A DNA stretch of 64,000 bases from Nocardioides daeguensis (GTDB lineage Bacteria > Actinomycetota > Actinomycetes > Propionibacteriales > Nocardioidaceae), in NCBI RefSeq assembly GCF_019192965.1, contig NZ_JAHTKU010000010.1, positions 186,001 to 250,000 on the forward strand. Direction: 5' to 3'. The position numbers were made by a program, and so were the translations under genes. The notes beneath the pieces are model-generated. The model made no database searches and was not told the DNA's origin. It saw only the letters and a program-made list of their open reading frames with translations. Shown one piece after another: positions 8,437-16,207 of this stretch (the first letter of the stretch is position 1; each line of letters starts with the position of its first letter).

Positions 8437-8570
8437 GGTGCGAGTGTCGCGCAGCGACCGAGCCTCGAAACCCGCCGCTTCGCTGCAGCGACTGTGCCCG
8501 GGCGAGTACCAGCGCCGTGGCCGGAGATTTCGAGGCTCGTCGCTGGCGCTCCTCGCACCTCAACCACCGG
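8426..8570. repeat. Inverted pair of a REP-like element between P450 and SDR genes
   Basis: The left arm (8426-8470) starts CCGGTGGTTGAGGTGCGAG and the right arm (8528-8570) ends CTCGCACCTCAACCACCGG. The arms are imperfect reverse complements for about 43 bases around a 57-base spacer, so the transcript can fold into a long hairpin. A shorter single copy occurs at 10765-10800. The left arm supplies the last codons and TGA stop of the P450 gene. The pair sits inside an operon, so it is not expected to stop all transcription; it may attenuate it or protect mRNA ends. Confidence 0.75.
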
Positions 8571-8586
8571 AGAAGGAGGGAGTCTG

Positions 8587-9381
8587 ATGGCTGCGTCACG
8601 CAAGCCCGTCCACCCCGACCGCCGGCCGGCCGTGGTCGCCGGCGCGTCCTCGGGGATCGGCGCCGAGACGGCGAAGGCCCTGGCCGCCGCCGGGTTCCCG
8701 GTCGCGCTCGGCGCCCGCCGCGTCGACCGGCTCGAGGAGCTGGCCTCGGGGATCCGGGAGGCCGGGGGTGAGGCCTTCGTGCATCCCCTCGACGTCGCGT
8801 CGACCGAGTCGGTCGAGAAGTTCGCGGCCGCTGCCGCGGCGGCACTGGGCGACATCGAGGTCGTGGTCAGCAACGCCGGCCTGCTCGCTCCCGGCGCGAT
8901 CCTCGACGCCACGACCGAGCAGCTCGCGACCGAGTTCGACGTCAACGTGCTCGGCGCGCACCGGCTGGTCCACGCGTTCGGCGTGGGCATGGTCGAACGG
9001 CAGCGCGGCGACCTCGTCTTCGTCTCCTCCGACACCGCGCTGCGGGCGCGCCCGTTCATGCGCGGCTACAGCGCCACGAAGTCCGGTCTGGAGGGACTGG
9101 TCGAGGCGCTGCAGATGGAGCTCGAGGGCACCGGCGTCCGGGCCTCGATCGTGCGCCCCGGGCCCACCTGGTCGGAGATGGGCTCCGACTGGGACGCCGA
9201 GGCTGGCGCGAAGGTGCTGACCGAGTGGGTCAAGTGGGGCCACGCACGGCACTCCCACTTCCTCAAGGCGACGGCGATCGCGGACGCCATCACGACGGTC
9301 GTCAGCGCGCCCCGTGGCGTGCACATCAGCCCGGTCGACGTGAACCCCGAAGCACCCCTGTCGAAGGAGGGCCAGCAGTGA
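8587..9381 (+). CDS. Short-chain dehydrogenase/reductase (Rv0765c-like)
   Basis: The 264-residue Rossmann enzyme has the nucleotide-binding GASSGIG near residue 18, VVSNAGLLAPG, a Ser in VFVSSDTA and the catalytic YSATK. These are the classical SDR features for NAD(P)-linked alcohol/ketone interconversion. ATG 8587 follows a strong GAAGGAGGG site at 8572-8580; earlier in-frame codons would lie in the repeat. It is encoded between the two P450 genes, as Rv0765c is in mycobacteria, so it probably oxidises or reduces a P450 product. Its stop overlaps the GTG of cyp51 (GTGA). Confidence 0.88.
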   Translation: MAASRKPVHPDRRPAVVAGASSGIGAETAKALAAAGFPVALGARRVDRLEELASGIREAGGEAFVHPLDVASTESVEKFAAAAAAALGDIEVVVSNAGLLAPGAILDATTEQLATEFDVNVLGAHRLVHAFGVGMVERQRGDLVFVSSDTALRARPFMRGYSATKSGLEGLVEALQMELEGTGVRASIVRPGPTWSEMGSDWDAEAGAKVLTEWVKWGHARHSHFLKATAIADAITTVVSAPRGVHISPVDVNPEAPLSKEGQQ

Positions 9382-10811
9382 CGCTCGCCGACATCCCCGA
9401 GGTCTCGACGGTCCTCGACGACCAGGGCGCCGACGTACCGGCGATCATCAAGGGCACCGGCCACCTCCCCGAGATGCGGGTCGACCCGATCCGGCTGTTC
9501 CACCGGGTCCGCGAGGAGTGCGGCGACGTCGGCCGGTTCCGCCTGGCCGACAAGCAGGTCGTGCTCGTCACCGGTGCCGAGGCCAACGAGGCGTTCTTCC
9601 GGGCACCCGACGACGTGCTCGACCAGGCGGCGGCGTACCCGTTCATGACCCCGATCTTCGGCAAGGGCGTGGTCTTCGACGCCTCCCCCGAGGAGCGCCA
9701 GCAGATGCTGAAGAACCAGGCGCTGCGCGGCGACATGATGCGTGGCCACGCGCAGACCATCGAGGCCGAGATCCGCCGGATGGTGGCCGACTGGGGCGAC
9801 GAGGGCGAGATCGACCTGCTCGACTTCTTCGCCGAGCTCACCATCTACACGACGTCGTCGTGCCTGATCGGCAAGCCGTTCCGCGACCAGCTCGACGGGT
9901 CGTTCGCGGAGGTCTACCACCGCCTCGAGCACGGCACCGACGCCATCGCGTACGTCGACCCGTACGCCGACATCGACAGCTTCCGGATCCGCGACCAGGC
10001 CCGTGAGGAGCTGGTCGCGAAGGTGCAGGCGATCTTCGCCGCGCGGGTCGCACTGGCCGAGTCGCTGGGCGGCGAGATCCCCAAGCAGGACCGGGACCTG
10101 CTTGACGTCCTCATCGCCGTCGGGTACGACGCCGACATGGTCACCGGCATCTTCATCTCGATGATGTTCGCCGGCCACCACACCTCGTCGGGCACGGCGT
10201 CCTGGGCGATGATCGAGCTGCTCCGGAACCCCGCGGTGATGGCCGACGTCGTCGCCGAGCTGGATGCGCTCTACGCCCCCGACGCCGACGGCGCTGCTCC
10301 CGAGGTGTCCTTCCAGGCGCTGCGGTCGATCCCGGTCCTGGAGGCCGTGCTCAAGGAGACCCTGCGCCTGCACCCGCCCCTGGTCATCCTGATGCGCCTG
10401 GTGCAGGAGGACTTCGAGCTGCTCGGCCACACCATCCCCGCCGGCACGGTGCTCGCCGCGTCGCCGCGGGTGTCCAACCGGATCGAGGAGGACTTCCCCC
10501 GCGCCGACGAGTTCGACCCGGGGCGCTACGTCGACCCGCGCCAGGAGGACCTCCAGAACCGCTGGACCTGGATCCCGTTCGGCGCCGGCAAGCACCGCTG
10601 CGTCGGCAACGCCTTCGCGATGATGCAGATGAAGGCGATCTTCTCGGTGATCCTGCGCGACTTCTCCTTCGAGGCGGTGCAGCCGCTCGACTCCTACCGC
10701 GACGACTTCACGAAGATGGTCATCCAGCTGGCCCAGCCCGCACGGGTGCGCTACCGCCGGCGGGTTTCGAGGTTCGCTGGCGCTCGCAACTCAACCACCG
10801 AGTCTTCGTGA
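9378..10811 (+). CDS. cyp51: CYP51, sterol 14-alpha-demethylase family P450
   Basis: Many stretches match M. tuberculosis CYP51 as I remember it: DQAAAYPFMTPIFGKGVVFD, IDLLDFFAELTIYT, ISMMFAGHHTSSGTASW, LKETLRLHPPL and WTWIPFGAGKHRCVG with Cys408 as haem ligand. The family removes the 14-alpha-methyl group of sterols in three oxidations; its role in bacteria without sterol synthesis is unsettled. The body ends VRYRRR as in the mycobacterial protein, but about 15 further residues (VSRFAGARNSTTESS) follow, encoded by a REP-like repeat at 10765-10800. The GTG start has GAAGGAGGG upstream. The 3Fe-4S ferredoxin gene follows at once and is the likely electron donor. Confidence 0.95.
   Translation: MTLADIPEVSTVLDDQGADVPAIIKGTGHLPEMRVDPIRLFHRVREECGDVGRFRLADKQVVLVTGAEANEAFFRAPDDVLDQAAAYPFMTPIFGKGVVFDASPEERQQMLKNQALRGDMMRGHAQTIEAEIRRMVADWGDEGEIDLLDFFAELTIYTTSSCLIGKPFRDQLDGSFAEVYHRLEHGTDAIAYVDPYADIDSFRIRDQAREELVAKVQAIFAARVALAESLGGEIPKQDRDLLDVLIAVGYDADMVTGIFISMMFAGHHTSSGTASWAMIELLRNPAVMADVVAELDALYAPDADGAAPEVSFQALRSIPVLEAVLKETLRLHPPLVILMRLVQEDFELLGHTIPAGTVLAASPRVSNRIEEDFPRADEFDPGRYVDPRQEDLQNRWTWIPFGAGKHRCVGNAFAMMQMKAIFSVILRDFSFEAVQPLDSYRDDFTKMVIQLAQPARVRYRRRVSRFAGARNSTTESS
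10765..10800 (+). repeat. Single copy of the REP-like element inside the cyp51 3' end
   Basis: The sequence starts TTTCGAGGTTCGCTGG and ends CTCAACCACCG, aligning with the right arm of the repeat at 8528-8570 apart from short gaps. It lies in frame within the last codons of cyp51 and codes for the non-conserved tail SRFAGARNSTT. Insertion of a mobile repeat into an ancestral stop region is the simple explanation. Confidence 0.7.
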
Positions 10812-11011
10812 TGAAGGTCGTCGCGGACACCGGCCTGTGCCAGGGGCACCAGCTCTGCCAGAGCGAGGCGCCGACCGTCTTCGGCTTCGACGAGGCCGCC
10901 GACGTCGTCGTACTCCTCGACGAGCACCCCGACGAGGCGCTGCGCGCCGACGTCACCACCGCCGTGAAGTACTGCCCCGCCTTCGCCCTGTCCATCGAGG
11001 AGGACCGATGA
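10811..11011 (+). CDS. 3Fe-4S ferredoxin (Rv0763c-like)
   Basis: This 66-residue acidic protein carries Cys10, Cys16 and Cys55 in the spacing C-x5-C...C-P, the pattern of single 3Fe-4S cluster ferredoxins that reduce actinobacterial P450s (LCQGHQLC and VKYCPAFALSI). The cyp51 stop overlaps its ATG (TGATG), and the next start overlaps its own stop, so it is made from the same message. It is the probable electron donor to CYP51 and perhaps to the other P450 of the operon. No ferredoxin reductase gene is in the window. Confidence 0.92.
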   Translation: MKVVADTGLCQGHQLCQSEAPTVFGFDEAADVVVLLDEHPDEALRADVTTAVKYCPAFALSIEEDR

Positions 11012-11652
11012 GTGACCTGACCGCCCAGCTGAGCCGGGCCGAGATCGAGGAGTTCTGGGACTCCTGGCTGGACGTCAACCGTCGCGCGGAGCAGAGCGGC
11101 GACTGGCGGGTGATGGCCGAGTGGTACGCCGAGGACGCGACGTACGGCTGGATGTACAGCCACGACGAGCACTTCATGGCGGTTGGCCGCGACCAGATCC
11201 GCGACTGGGCGATCGGCATCGAGATGGACGGCTTCGACGGCTGGCACTACGACTACGTCTGCACCATGATCGACGAGCAGAAGTCCATGGTGCTGGGCTT
11301 CTGGAAGCAGCGCTCGGGCATCGTCAACGACGAGACCGGCGACGAGTACGAGATCCTCGGCATCGGCGGCTCGTGGTTCGGCGTCGAGCGCCAGACCGCC
11401 GGCGCCGACGCCGGCCAGGTCAAGATCGCCTGGCAGCGCGACTGGTTCGACATGCCGTCGACGACGCACACCTTCATGGAGATCCTCAAGGCCGACAAGG
11501 CGACTCCGCGCCTGCTGGAGCGGATGTCCGTGTTCGGGCACGACGTCCCGGGGCACTACCACCTGAAGGACCTGCCCTCCACGGTGTGGCCGCCGCCGGT
11601 CGAGGCGGGCGCGTACGTCACCCAGGCCGCTGCGCCGGAGGCCACCGCATGA
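11008..11652 (+). CDS. NTF2/SnoaL-like protein of the cyp51 operon
   Basis: The 214-residue protein starts with a helix (EIEEFWDSWLDVNRRAEQSGDWRVMAEWYAEDA in two parts around residues 10-45) and continues into Trp/Tyr-rich beta strands, consistent with the cone-shaped NTF2-like/SnoaL fold. Proteins of this type occur beside cyp51 in mycobacteria (Rv0760c-Rv0762c region). It may bind or isomerise a lipophilic intermediate such as a ketosteroid; no catalytic Asp/Tyr set can be assigned by eye. It overlaps both neighbours by four bases and is surely co-translated. Confidence 0.7.
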   Translation: MSDLTAQLSRAEIEEFWDSWLDVNRRAEQSGDWRVMAEWYAEDATYGWMYSHDEHFMAVGRDQIRDWAIGIEMDGFDGWHYDYVCTMIDEQKSMVLGFWKQRSGIVNDETGDEYEILGIGGSWFGVERQTAGADAGQVKIAWQRDWFDMPSTTHTFMEILKADKATPRLLERMSVFGHDVPGHYHLKDLPSTVWPPPVEAGAYVTQAAAPEATA

Positions 11653-13109
11653 GCGTCCTGCCCCCTCCCGCGCAGCAGCTGGTCGACGGCAAGCTGGTCG
11701 CGGCGTCCGACGGGTCGACGTACCCGATCCTCAACCCTGCTTCGGGTTGTGAGATCGGCGTCGCGCCGGACGGTACGGCGGCCGACGTCGGCGCGGCGAT
11801 CGCCGCCGCCCGGCGGGCCTTCGACGAGAGCGACTGGTCGACGGACCGCGAGCTGCGGGTGCGCTGCCTGCGCCAGCTGCACGCCGCGCTGCTCGAGAAC
11901 GCCGACGCGTTCCGGGCCCTGACGACCGCCGAGGTCGGCATGCCCGGCTTCATGATGGGCGCCGCCGGGTTCGACGTGCCCGTCGACGGCCTGCGGTGGG
12001 TCACCGACCTGCTGGAGACCTACGCCTTCGAGACCGACCTCGGCGTCGCCGCGCCGATGGGAATCCCGTCGCGCCGCACGGTGCGCCGCGAGCCGGTCGG
12101 CGTGGTCGCGGCGATCACGCCGTGGAACGTGCCGACGCAGATCAACCTCGCGAAGGTCGGACCGGCGCTGGCGGCGGGCTGCACGGTCGTGCTCAAGCCG
12201 GCGCCGGACACCCCGTGGCTGGCCGCCGAGCTGGGGCGCCTGGTCGCCGAGCACACCGACATCCCGCCCGGCGTCTTCAACGTGGTCACGCCGCGCTCCA
12301 ACGAGGTGGCGTCGGTGCTGTCGACCGATCCCCGCATCGACATGGTGTCCTTCACCGGCTCCACGGCGGTCGGGAAGGCGATCATGGCGGCCGCCGCGCC
12401 CACCTTGAAGAAGGTGTTCCTCGAGCTCGGCGGCAAGTCCGCCGCGATCGCCCTCGACGACGCCGACGTCGCCGCCGTCGCCGGAGGAACGGCGTTCGCC
12501 GCCTGCATCCATGCCGGCCAGGGCTGCGCCATCACCACCCGGCTGATCGTCCCGCGTGACCGGTACGACGAGGCGGTCGCCGTCGCCGCCCAGACCATGG
12601 AGTCGATCGGGGTCAAGGACCCGGCCGACCCCGGTGCGATCTGCGGCCCGGTGATCTCCGCGGTGCAGCGCGACCGGGTGGCGGCGTACTTCGACATCGC
12701 GAAGCAGGAGGGCGGCAGCTTCGCCACCGGCGGCGCGGTCATCGATCAGCCCGGCTTCTGGGTCCAGCCCACCGTCGTCGCCGGTCTCGACAACTCCTCG
12801 CGGCTCGCGCAGGAGGAGATCTTCGGCCCCGTGCTCGTGGTCATCGCGCACGACGGTGACGATGACGCGGTGCGGATCGCCAACGACTCGGCGTACGGGC
12901 TCTCGGGCTCCGTCGACTCCGCCTCGCTGGAGCGGGCGAAGGCGGTCGCCGCCCGGATCAGGACCGGCACCCTCGCCGTCAACGGCGGCGTGTGGTTCAG
13001 TCCGGACGCGCCGTTCGGTGGCTACAAGCAGTCCGGCATCGGCCGGGAGATGGGCGTCGCGGGGTTCGAGGAGTACCTGGAGATGAAGACGCTGGCCTTC
13101 CCCGCGTGA
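11649..13109 (+). CDS. NAD(P)-dependent aldehyde dehydrogenase (Rv0768/AldA-like)
   Basis: The 486-residue enzyme has the full aldehyde dehydrogenase set: the Asn in PWNVPTQ, the cofactor loop SFTGSTAVGK, general base Glu259 in FLELGGK and nucleophile Cys293 in HAGQGCAITTR, ending with the C-terminal FGGYKQSGIGRE. It oxidises an aldehyde to the acid. It is the counterpart of Rv0768, which in M. tuberculosis heads a block divergent from tetR; here that block has moved behind cyp51 on the same strand. A P450- or SDR-derived aldehyde is the likely substrate. Confidence 0.92.
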   Translation: MSVLPPPAQQLVDGKLVAASDGSTYPILNPASGCEIGVAPDGTAADVGAAIAAARRAFDESDWSTDRELRVRCLRQLHAALLENADAFRALTTAEVGMPGFMMGAAGFDVPVDGLRWVTDLLETYAFETDLGVAAPMGIPSRRTVRREPVGVVAAITPWNVPTQINLAKVGPALAAGCTVVLKPAPDTPWLAAELGRLVAEHTDIPPGVFNVVTPRSNEVASVLSTDPRIDMVSFTGSTAVGKAIMAAAAPTLKKVFLELGGKSAAIALDDADVAAVAGGTAFAACIHAGQGCAITTRLIVPRDRYDEAVAVAAQTMESIGVKDPADPGAICGPVISAVQRDRVAAYFDIAKQEGGSFATGGAVIDQPGFWVQPTVVAGLDNSSRLAQEEIFGPVLVVIAHDGDDDAVRIANDSAYGLSGSVDSASLERAKAVAARIRTGTLAVNGGVWFSPDAPFGGYKQSGIGREMGVAGFEEYLEMKTLAFPA

Positions 13110-13115
13110 GCCGTT

Positions 13116-13209
13116 GCATGAATCCCCGGATATCCGGGGATTCCGACGCTTGTCAGGTGTTGCAACCCCTGACAAGCGCATGAATCCCCGGATATCCGGG
13201 GATTCATGC
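13116..13209. repeat. Palindrome-hairpin-palindrome repeat element
   Basis: Two perfect palindromes built on AATCCCCGGAT and its complement (24 bp at 13120-13143, 32 bp at 13178-13209) flank a third inverted repeat in which CGCTTGTCAGG (13147-13157) pairs with CCTGACAAGCG (13168-13178) around GTTGCAAC. The left flank GCATG is shared by both outer copies. The element lies between the ALDH and SDR genes and can form three successive hairpins, as DNA cruciforms or in RNA. It also reads through as a small repetitive peptide frame, which I do not regard as a gene. Confidence 0.8.
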
Positions 13210-13242
13210 ACCACCAGAGTGACCAGAGCGACAGGAGTGACC

Positions 13243-13992
13243 ATGAGGTTCGACAACAAGGTCGTCGTCGTCACGGGCGCGGCCCAGGGCATCGGTGAGG
13301 CCTACGCGCGAGCCCTGGCCAGGGAGGGTGCCGCGGTCGTCGTCGCGGACATCGACGAGGAGGCCGGGGCCAAGGTCGCCGCGTCCATCAACGAGGACGG
13401 CGGCCGCGCGATCTTCGTGCCCTGCGACGTCTCCTCGGCCGAGTCGGCGGACAACCTGGTCCGGCGGACCGTCGACGAGCTCGGCGGGATCGACCACCTG
13501 GTCAACAACGCCGCGATCTACGGGGCGATGGAGTTCAACCTGCTGATCAGCGTCGACTGGGACTACTACAAGAGGTTCATGGGCGTGAACCTCGACGGCG
13601 CGCTCGTGATGACCCGCGCCGTCTACCCGGAGATCGCCAGGCGCGGTGGGGGAGCGATCGTCAACCAGAGCTCGACGGCGGCCTACCTCTACTCCGGCTT
13701 CTACGGCCTCGCCAAGGCCGGCATCAACAGCCTCACCCAGCAGCTCGCCCACGAGCTCGGCGGCCAGCGGATCCGGGTCAACGCCATCGCTCCCGGACCC
13801 ACCGACACCGAGGCCACCCGTACCCAGGCCGGCGACGCCGCCAAGGACATCGTCCGCAACAGCCTCGCGATCAAGCGGATGGGCTCCGTCGACGACATGG
13901 TCGGCGCGCTGCTGTTCCTGCTGTCCGACGACGCGTCGTGGGTGACCGGCCAGATCCTGGCGGTCGACGGCGGCCAGACCTTCCGGCTCTGA
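13243..13992 (+). CDS. Short-chain dehydrogenase/reductase (Rv0769-like)
   Basis: The 249-residue SDR has TGAAQGIGEAYARAL for cofactor binding, VNNAA, the catalytic Ser of NQSSTAAYL and YGLAK as the Tyr-x3-Lys pair, ending in the common C-terminal pattern WVTGQILAVDGGQTF. Asp in VVADIDEEAG after strand 2 suggests NAD preference. ATG 13243 follows CAGGAG at 13232-13237; a longer frame from 13114 would run through the palindromic repeat and is rejected. It is the second gene of the Rv0768-Rv0771-type block and probably acts on a hydroxyacyl or alcohol intermediate. Confidence 0.9.
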   Translation: MRFDNKVVVVTGAAQGIGEAYARALAREGAAVVVADIDEEAGAKVAASINEDGGRAIFVPCDVSSAESADNLVRRTVDELGGIDHLVNNAAIYGAMEFNLLISVDWDYYKRFMGVNLDGALVMTRAVYPEIARRGGGAIVNQSSTAAYLYSGFYGLAKAGINSLTQQLAHELGGQRIRVNAIAPGPTDTEATRTQAGDAAKDIVRNSLAIKRMGSVDDMVGALLFLLSDDASWVTGQILAVDGGQTFRL

Positions 13993-14831
13993 TGACTTTG
14001 ATGACTCCGATGACTCCGACGGGTGATCGGGTGCGGGTCGGGTTCGTCGGGCTCGGCAACATCGGCAAGCCGATGGCGCTGCGGCTGGCGCAGGCGGACG
14101 CCATCGACCTCCAGGTGTACGACGTCGCGCCGGACCCGGTCGCCGAGCTGGTCGCCGCGGGGGCTGGTGCCGTCGGTTCCGTGGCCGAGCTCGACGTGGA
14201 CGTCGTGTGCGTGATGGTGCGCGACGACGACCAGGTCCGGGCGGTCGCTGCCGACGTACCCCGGGACTGCGTGCTGGTCGTCCACTCGACGGTCGCGCCC
14301 GAGACCCCGGCCGCGCTGGCCGCGGACGGACGCCGGGTGCTCGACGCCCCCGTCAGCGGCGGGCCGATGGGCGCCGCCGACGGCAGCCTGGCGATCATGG
14401 TCGGCGGCTCGGACGAGGCGTACGCCGCCGCCCGCCCGGCGCTCGAGCTGATGGGCAGCAAGGTCGTCCACGCCGGTCCGGTCGGAGCCGGCACCCGGAT
14501 GAAGCTGGCCCGCAACCTGATCCACTTCGTCGCGTTCACGGCCGTCACCGAGGCCCAGCGCCTCGCCGAGGCCGCCGACCTCGACCTGGCCGCGCTCGGC
14601 GAGGTCGTCCGGCACACCGACGCGATCACCGGCGGACCCGGCGCGATCATGTACCGCACCACGACGGCGCCGATCGCGACCGACGACTTCTGGCACGGCG
14701 TGTTCTCGCACGTCGCCGCGCTGGGGGAGAAGGACCTGGGCTTCGCGATCGCCCTCGCGGACGAGCTCGGCGTCGACGTACCACTGGCGCGGGAAGCGCT
14801 GCCACGACTGGGGAAGGGACTGGGACTGTGA
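13992..14831 (+). CDS. 3-hydroxyisobutyrate dehydrogenase-family protein (Rv0770-like)
   Basis: The 279-residue protein has the N-terminal NAD-binding GFVGLGNIGKPMALRL, the family signature DAPVSGGPMGAADGSL and the catalytic Lys in GAGTRMKLARNL. Beta-hydroxyacid dehydrogenases oxidise hydroxy acids such as 3-hydroxyisobutyrate. The start overlaps the previous stop (TGATG); the first codons are a short 9-base repeat encoding MT(L/P)MTPMTP, so ATG 14001 or 14010 are possible alternatives. It occupies the place of Rv0770 in the conserved block. Confidence 0.88.
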   Translation: MTLMTPMTPTGDRVRVGFVGLGNIGKPMALRLAQADAIDLQVYDVAPDPVAELVAAGAGAVGSVAELDVDVVCVMVRDDDQVRAVAADVPRDCVLVVHSTVAPETPAALAADGRRVLDAPVSGGPMGAADGSLAIMVGGSDEAYAAARPALELMGSKVVHAGPVGAGTRMKLARNLIHFVAFTAVTEAQRLAEAADLDLAALGEVVRHTDAITGGPGAIMYRTTTAPIATDDFWHGVFSHVAALGEKDLGFAIALADELGVDVPLAREALPRLGKGLGL

Positions 14832-15220
14832 CGAGCGACAAGTTCGCCGACCTGCCGGAGCTGCGGGCGAAGGGCCTGCGCAAGATGGAGCAGGTCTACG
14901 GCTTCGACATGACCGACGGGACCGGCGACTTCTTCCGCTACACCGCCGACCACCTCTTCGCCGACATCTGGGAGCGTCCGGGCCTCAGCGACCGGGATCG
15001 GCGACTGCTGCTCATCGGCATGCTCGCCGGTCAGGGCGCGGCCGACGTCCTCGGCATCCAGGTCCCCGCGGCCCATGCCGCAGGCGAGCTCGACGACGAC
15101 GCGCTGCGCGAGATCGTCGTCTTCCTCAGCCACTACGCCGGCTGGCCGCAGGGTGCCCGGCTGAACTCGATCGTCGAGGAGACGATCGCCAAGTCGCAGC
15201 GCGCGAAGGCCGGCTTCTAG
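14828..15220 (+). CDS. Carboxymuconolactone decarboxylase-family protein (Rv0771-like)
   Basis: The 130-residue all-helical protein resembles the carboxymuconolactone decarboxylase family: LRAKGLRKMEQVYGFD near the start, LSDRDRRLLLIGMLAGQG in the middle and VVFLSHYAGWPQGA near the end. It lacks the CxxC of the AhpD branch, so peroxidase activity is unlikely. It is the last gene of the ten-gene operon, with a GTGA overlap to the preceding gene, and corresponds to Rv0771. The true reaction in this pathway is unknown. Confidence 0.85.
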   Translation: MTSDKFADLPELRAKGLRKMEQVYGFDMTDGTGDFFRYTADHLFADIWERPGLSDRDRRLLLIGMLAGQGAADVLGIQVPAAHAAGELDDDALREIVVFLSHYAGWPQGARLNSIVEETIAKSQRAKAGF

Positions 15221-15285
15221 GGTCCGGCGCCGACGTGGGCCCCGGACGTGAGCCCGCTCACACCGACTTGTTAGCCTCGGGACCG

Positions 15286-16029
15286 ATGACTCGCGACAAG
15301 GCGTTGGCCGTACCGGACCAGCAGGCCGAGCCGGTGACCCCTGAGGTCCTCGGCTCCCTGCTCAACACCCCGGTGAGCCGGGGGCCGGGAGGTGTCGCGG
15401 TCTGGCGGATCCCGACGGAGGCGTTCGCCGACGAGGAGCTCGAGGTCGTCCGCGACTGGCTCGACGAGGGCGAGCGCCAGCAGGCGTCGTCGTACGTGCG
15501 TGCCGAGCTGCGCCGCGCCTACGAGATCGCCCACGCCGCCGCCCGCCTGGTCGTCGGCGCGGTCTCCGACACCCCGCCCGAGAAGGTGGTGTGGGGCCGG
15601 CACGCCTGTCCCGGCTGCGGTGAGCCGCACGGCCGCCCCCGGGCCGAGGGCTCCGGCGTGGAGTTCTCGCTGAGCCACACCCCCGGCCAGGTGCTCGTCG
15701 CCGTGGCCGACGTCGCCGTCGGCGTCGACGTCGAGCGACACCCCGACGACCCGGTGGCGCTGGCCAAGCTGCTGCACCCGCGCGAGTGCGAGGAGATCGA
15801 GGCCGCCGCCCACGGCACCCTCGACGGCGGCCGCGCCTCGGTCCGCTTCACCCGCGCCTGGTCCCGCACCGAGGCCTACCTCAAGGGCATCGGCATCGGC
15901 CTGGGCCGCGACCCCCACCTCGACTACCTCGGCACCGATGGTGCTCCGAGCCGCAGGCTCGGTGCGTGGAGCATCCACGACGTCGTCGTGCCGGAGGGGT
16001 ACGGCGCCGCGGTCGCCGTGCTGGCCTAG
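15286..16029 (+). CDS. 4'-phosphopantetheinyl transferase, Sfp type
   Basis: The 247-residue protein moves the phosphopantetheine arm from CoA to carrier-protein serines. The Mg-binding motif is VGVDVERH, and the second family motif is WSRTEAYLKGIGIGL, in which Arg takes the place of the usual first Lys of WxxKEAxxK, as in many actinobacterial relatives. A CPGCGEPHGRP loop in the middle is also typical. TAGCCT at 15272-15277 lies 8 bases before the ATG, suggesting a leaderless transcript. No polyketide or peptide synthase is nearby, so it probably serves carriers encoded elsewhere. Confidence 0.88.
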   Translation: MTRDKALAVPDQQAEPVTPEVLGSLLNTPVSRGPGGVAVWRIPTEAFADEELEVVRDWLDEGERQQASSYVRAELRRAYEIAHAAARLVVGAVSDTPPEKVVWGRHACPGCGEPHGRPRAEGSGVEFSLSHTPGQVLVAVADVAVGVDVERHPDDPVALAKLLHPRECEEIEAAAHGTLDGGRASVRFTRAWSRTEAYLKGIGIGLGRDPHLDYLGTDGAPSRRLGAWSIHDVVVPEGYGAAVAVLA

Positions 16030-16075
16030 GCCCAACGGTCGCGCTGGCCCCTCCTGCGTCGGGTCATTTCACCTT

Positions 16076-16114
16076 CAACCATGGTTGTGACCTGACTCAC
16101 ATTTCGGGTAGAAC
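16076..16114 (+). promoter_or_regulatory. Promoter with perfect CRP/GlxR-type site upstream of the response regulator
   Basis: TTGTGA (16085-16090) and TAGAAC (16109-16114) with 18 bases between form a plausible promoter. TGTGACCTGACTCACA at 16086-16101 matches the cAMP receptor consensus TGTGA-N6-TCACA exactly, and CAACCATGGTTG at 16076-16087 is a separate 12-bp palindrome overlapping it. Lying on the -35, the CRP-type site would more probably repress than activate. Confidence 0.55.
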
Positions 16115-16207
16115 GAAAGCGTCGACGAGCCCAGGGGGTCCTCCTCACGCAGCCCAGGTGCCCCCGGGGCCCGTCATCGGCTGGCGAGGTCGTTGCGGGG
16201 GTGGCGG

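Noticed and set aside
13116-13209. A CRISPR-like array
   Set aside because: Only two outer copies are present, each self-complementary, with a structured rather than unique spacer and no cas genes.
13114-13242. Small peptide frames with MNPRISGDS-type repeats through the palindrome element
   Set aside because: The peptides repeat only because the palindromes repeat. There is no ribosome-binding site and both strands give similar peptides.
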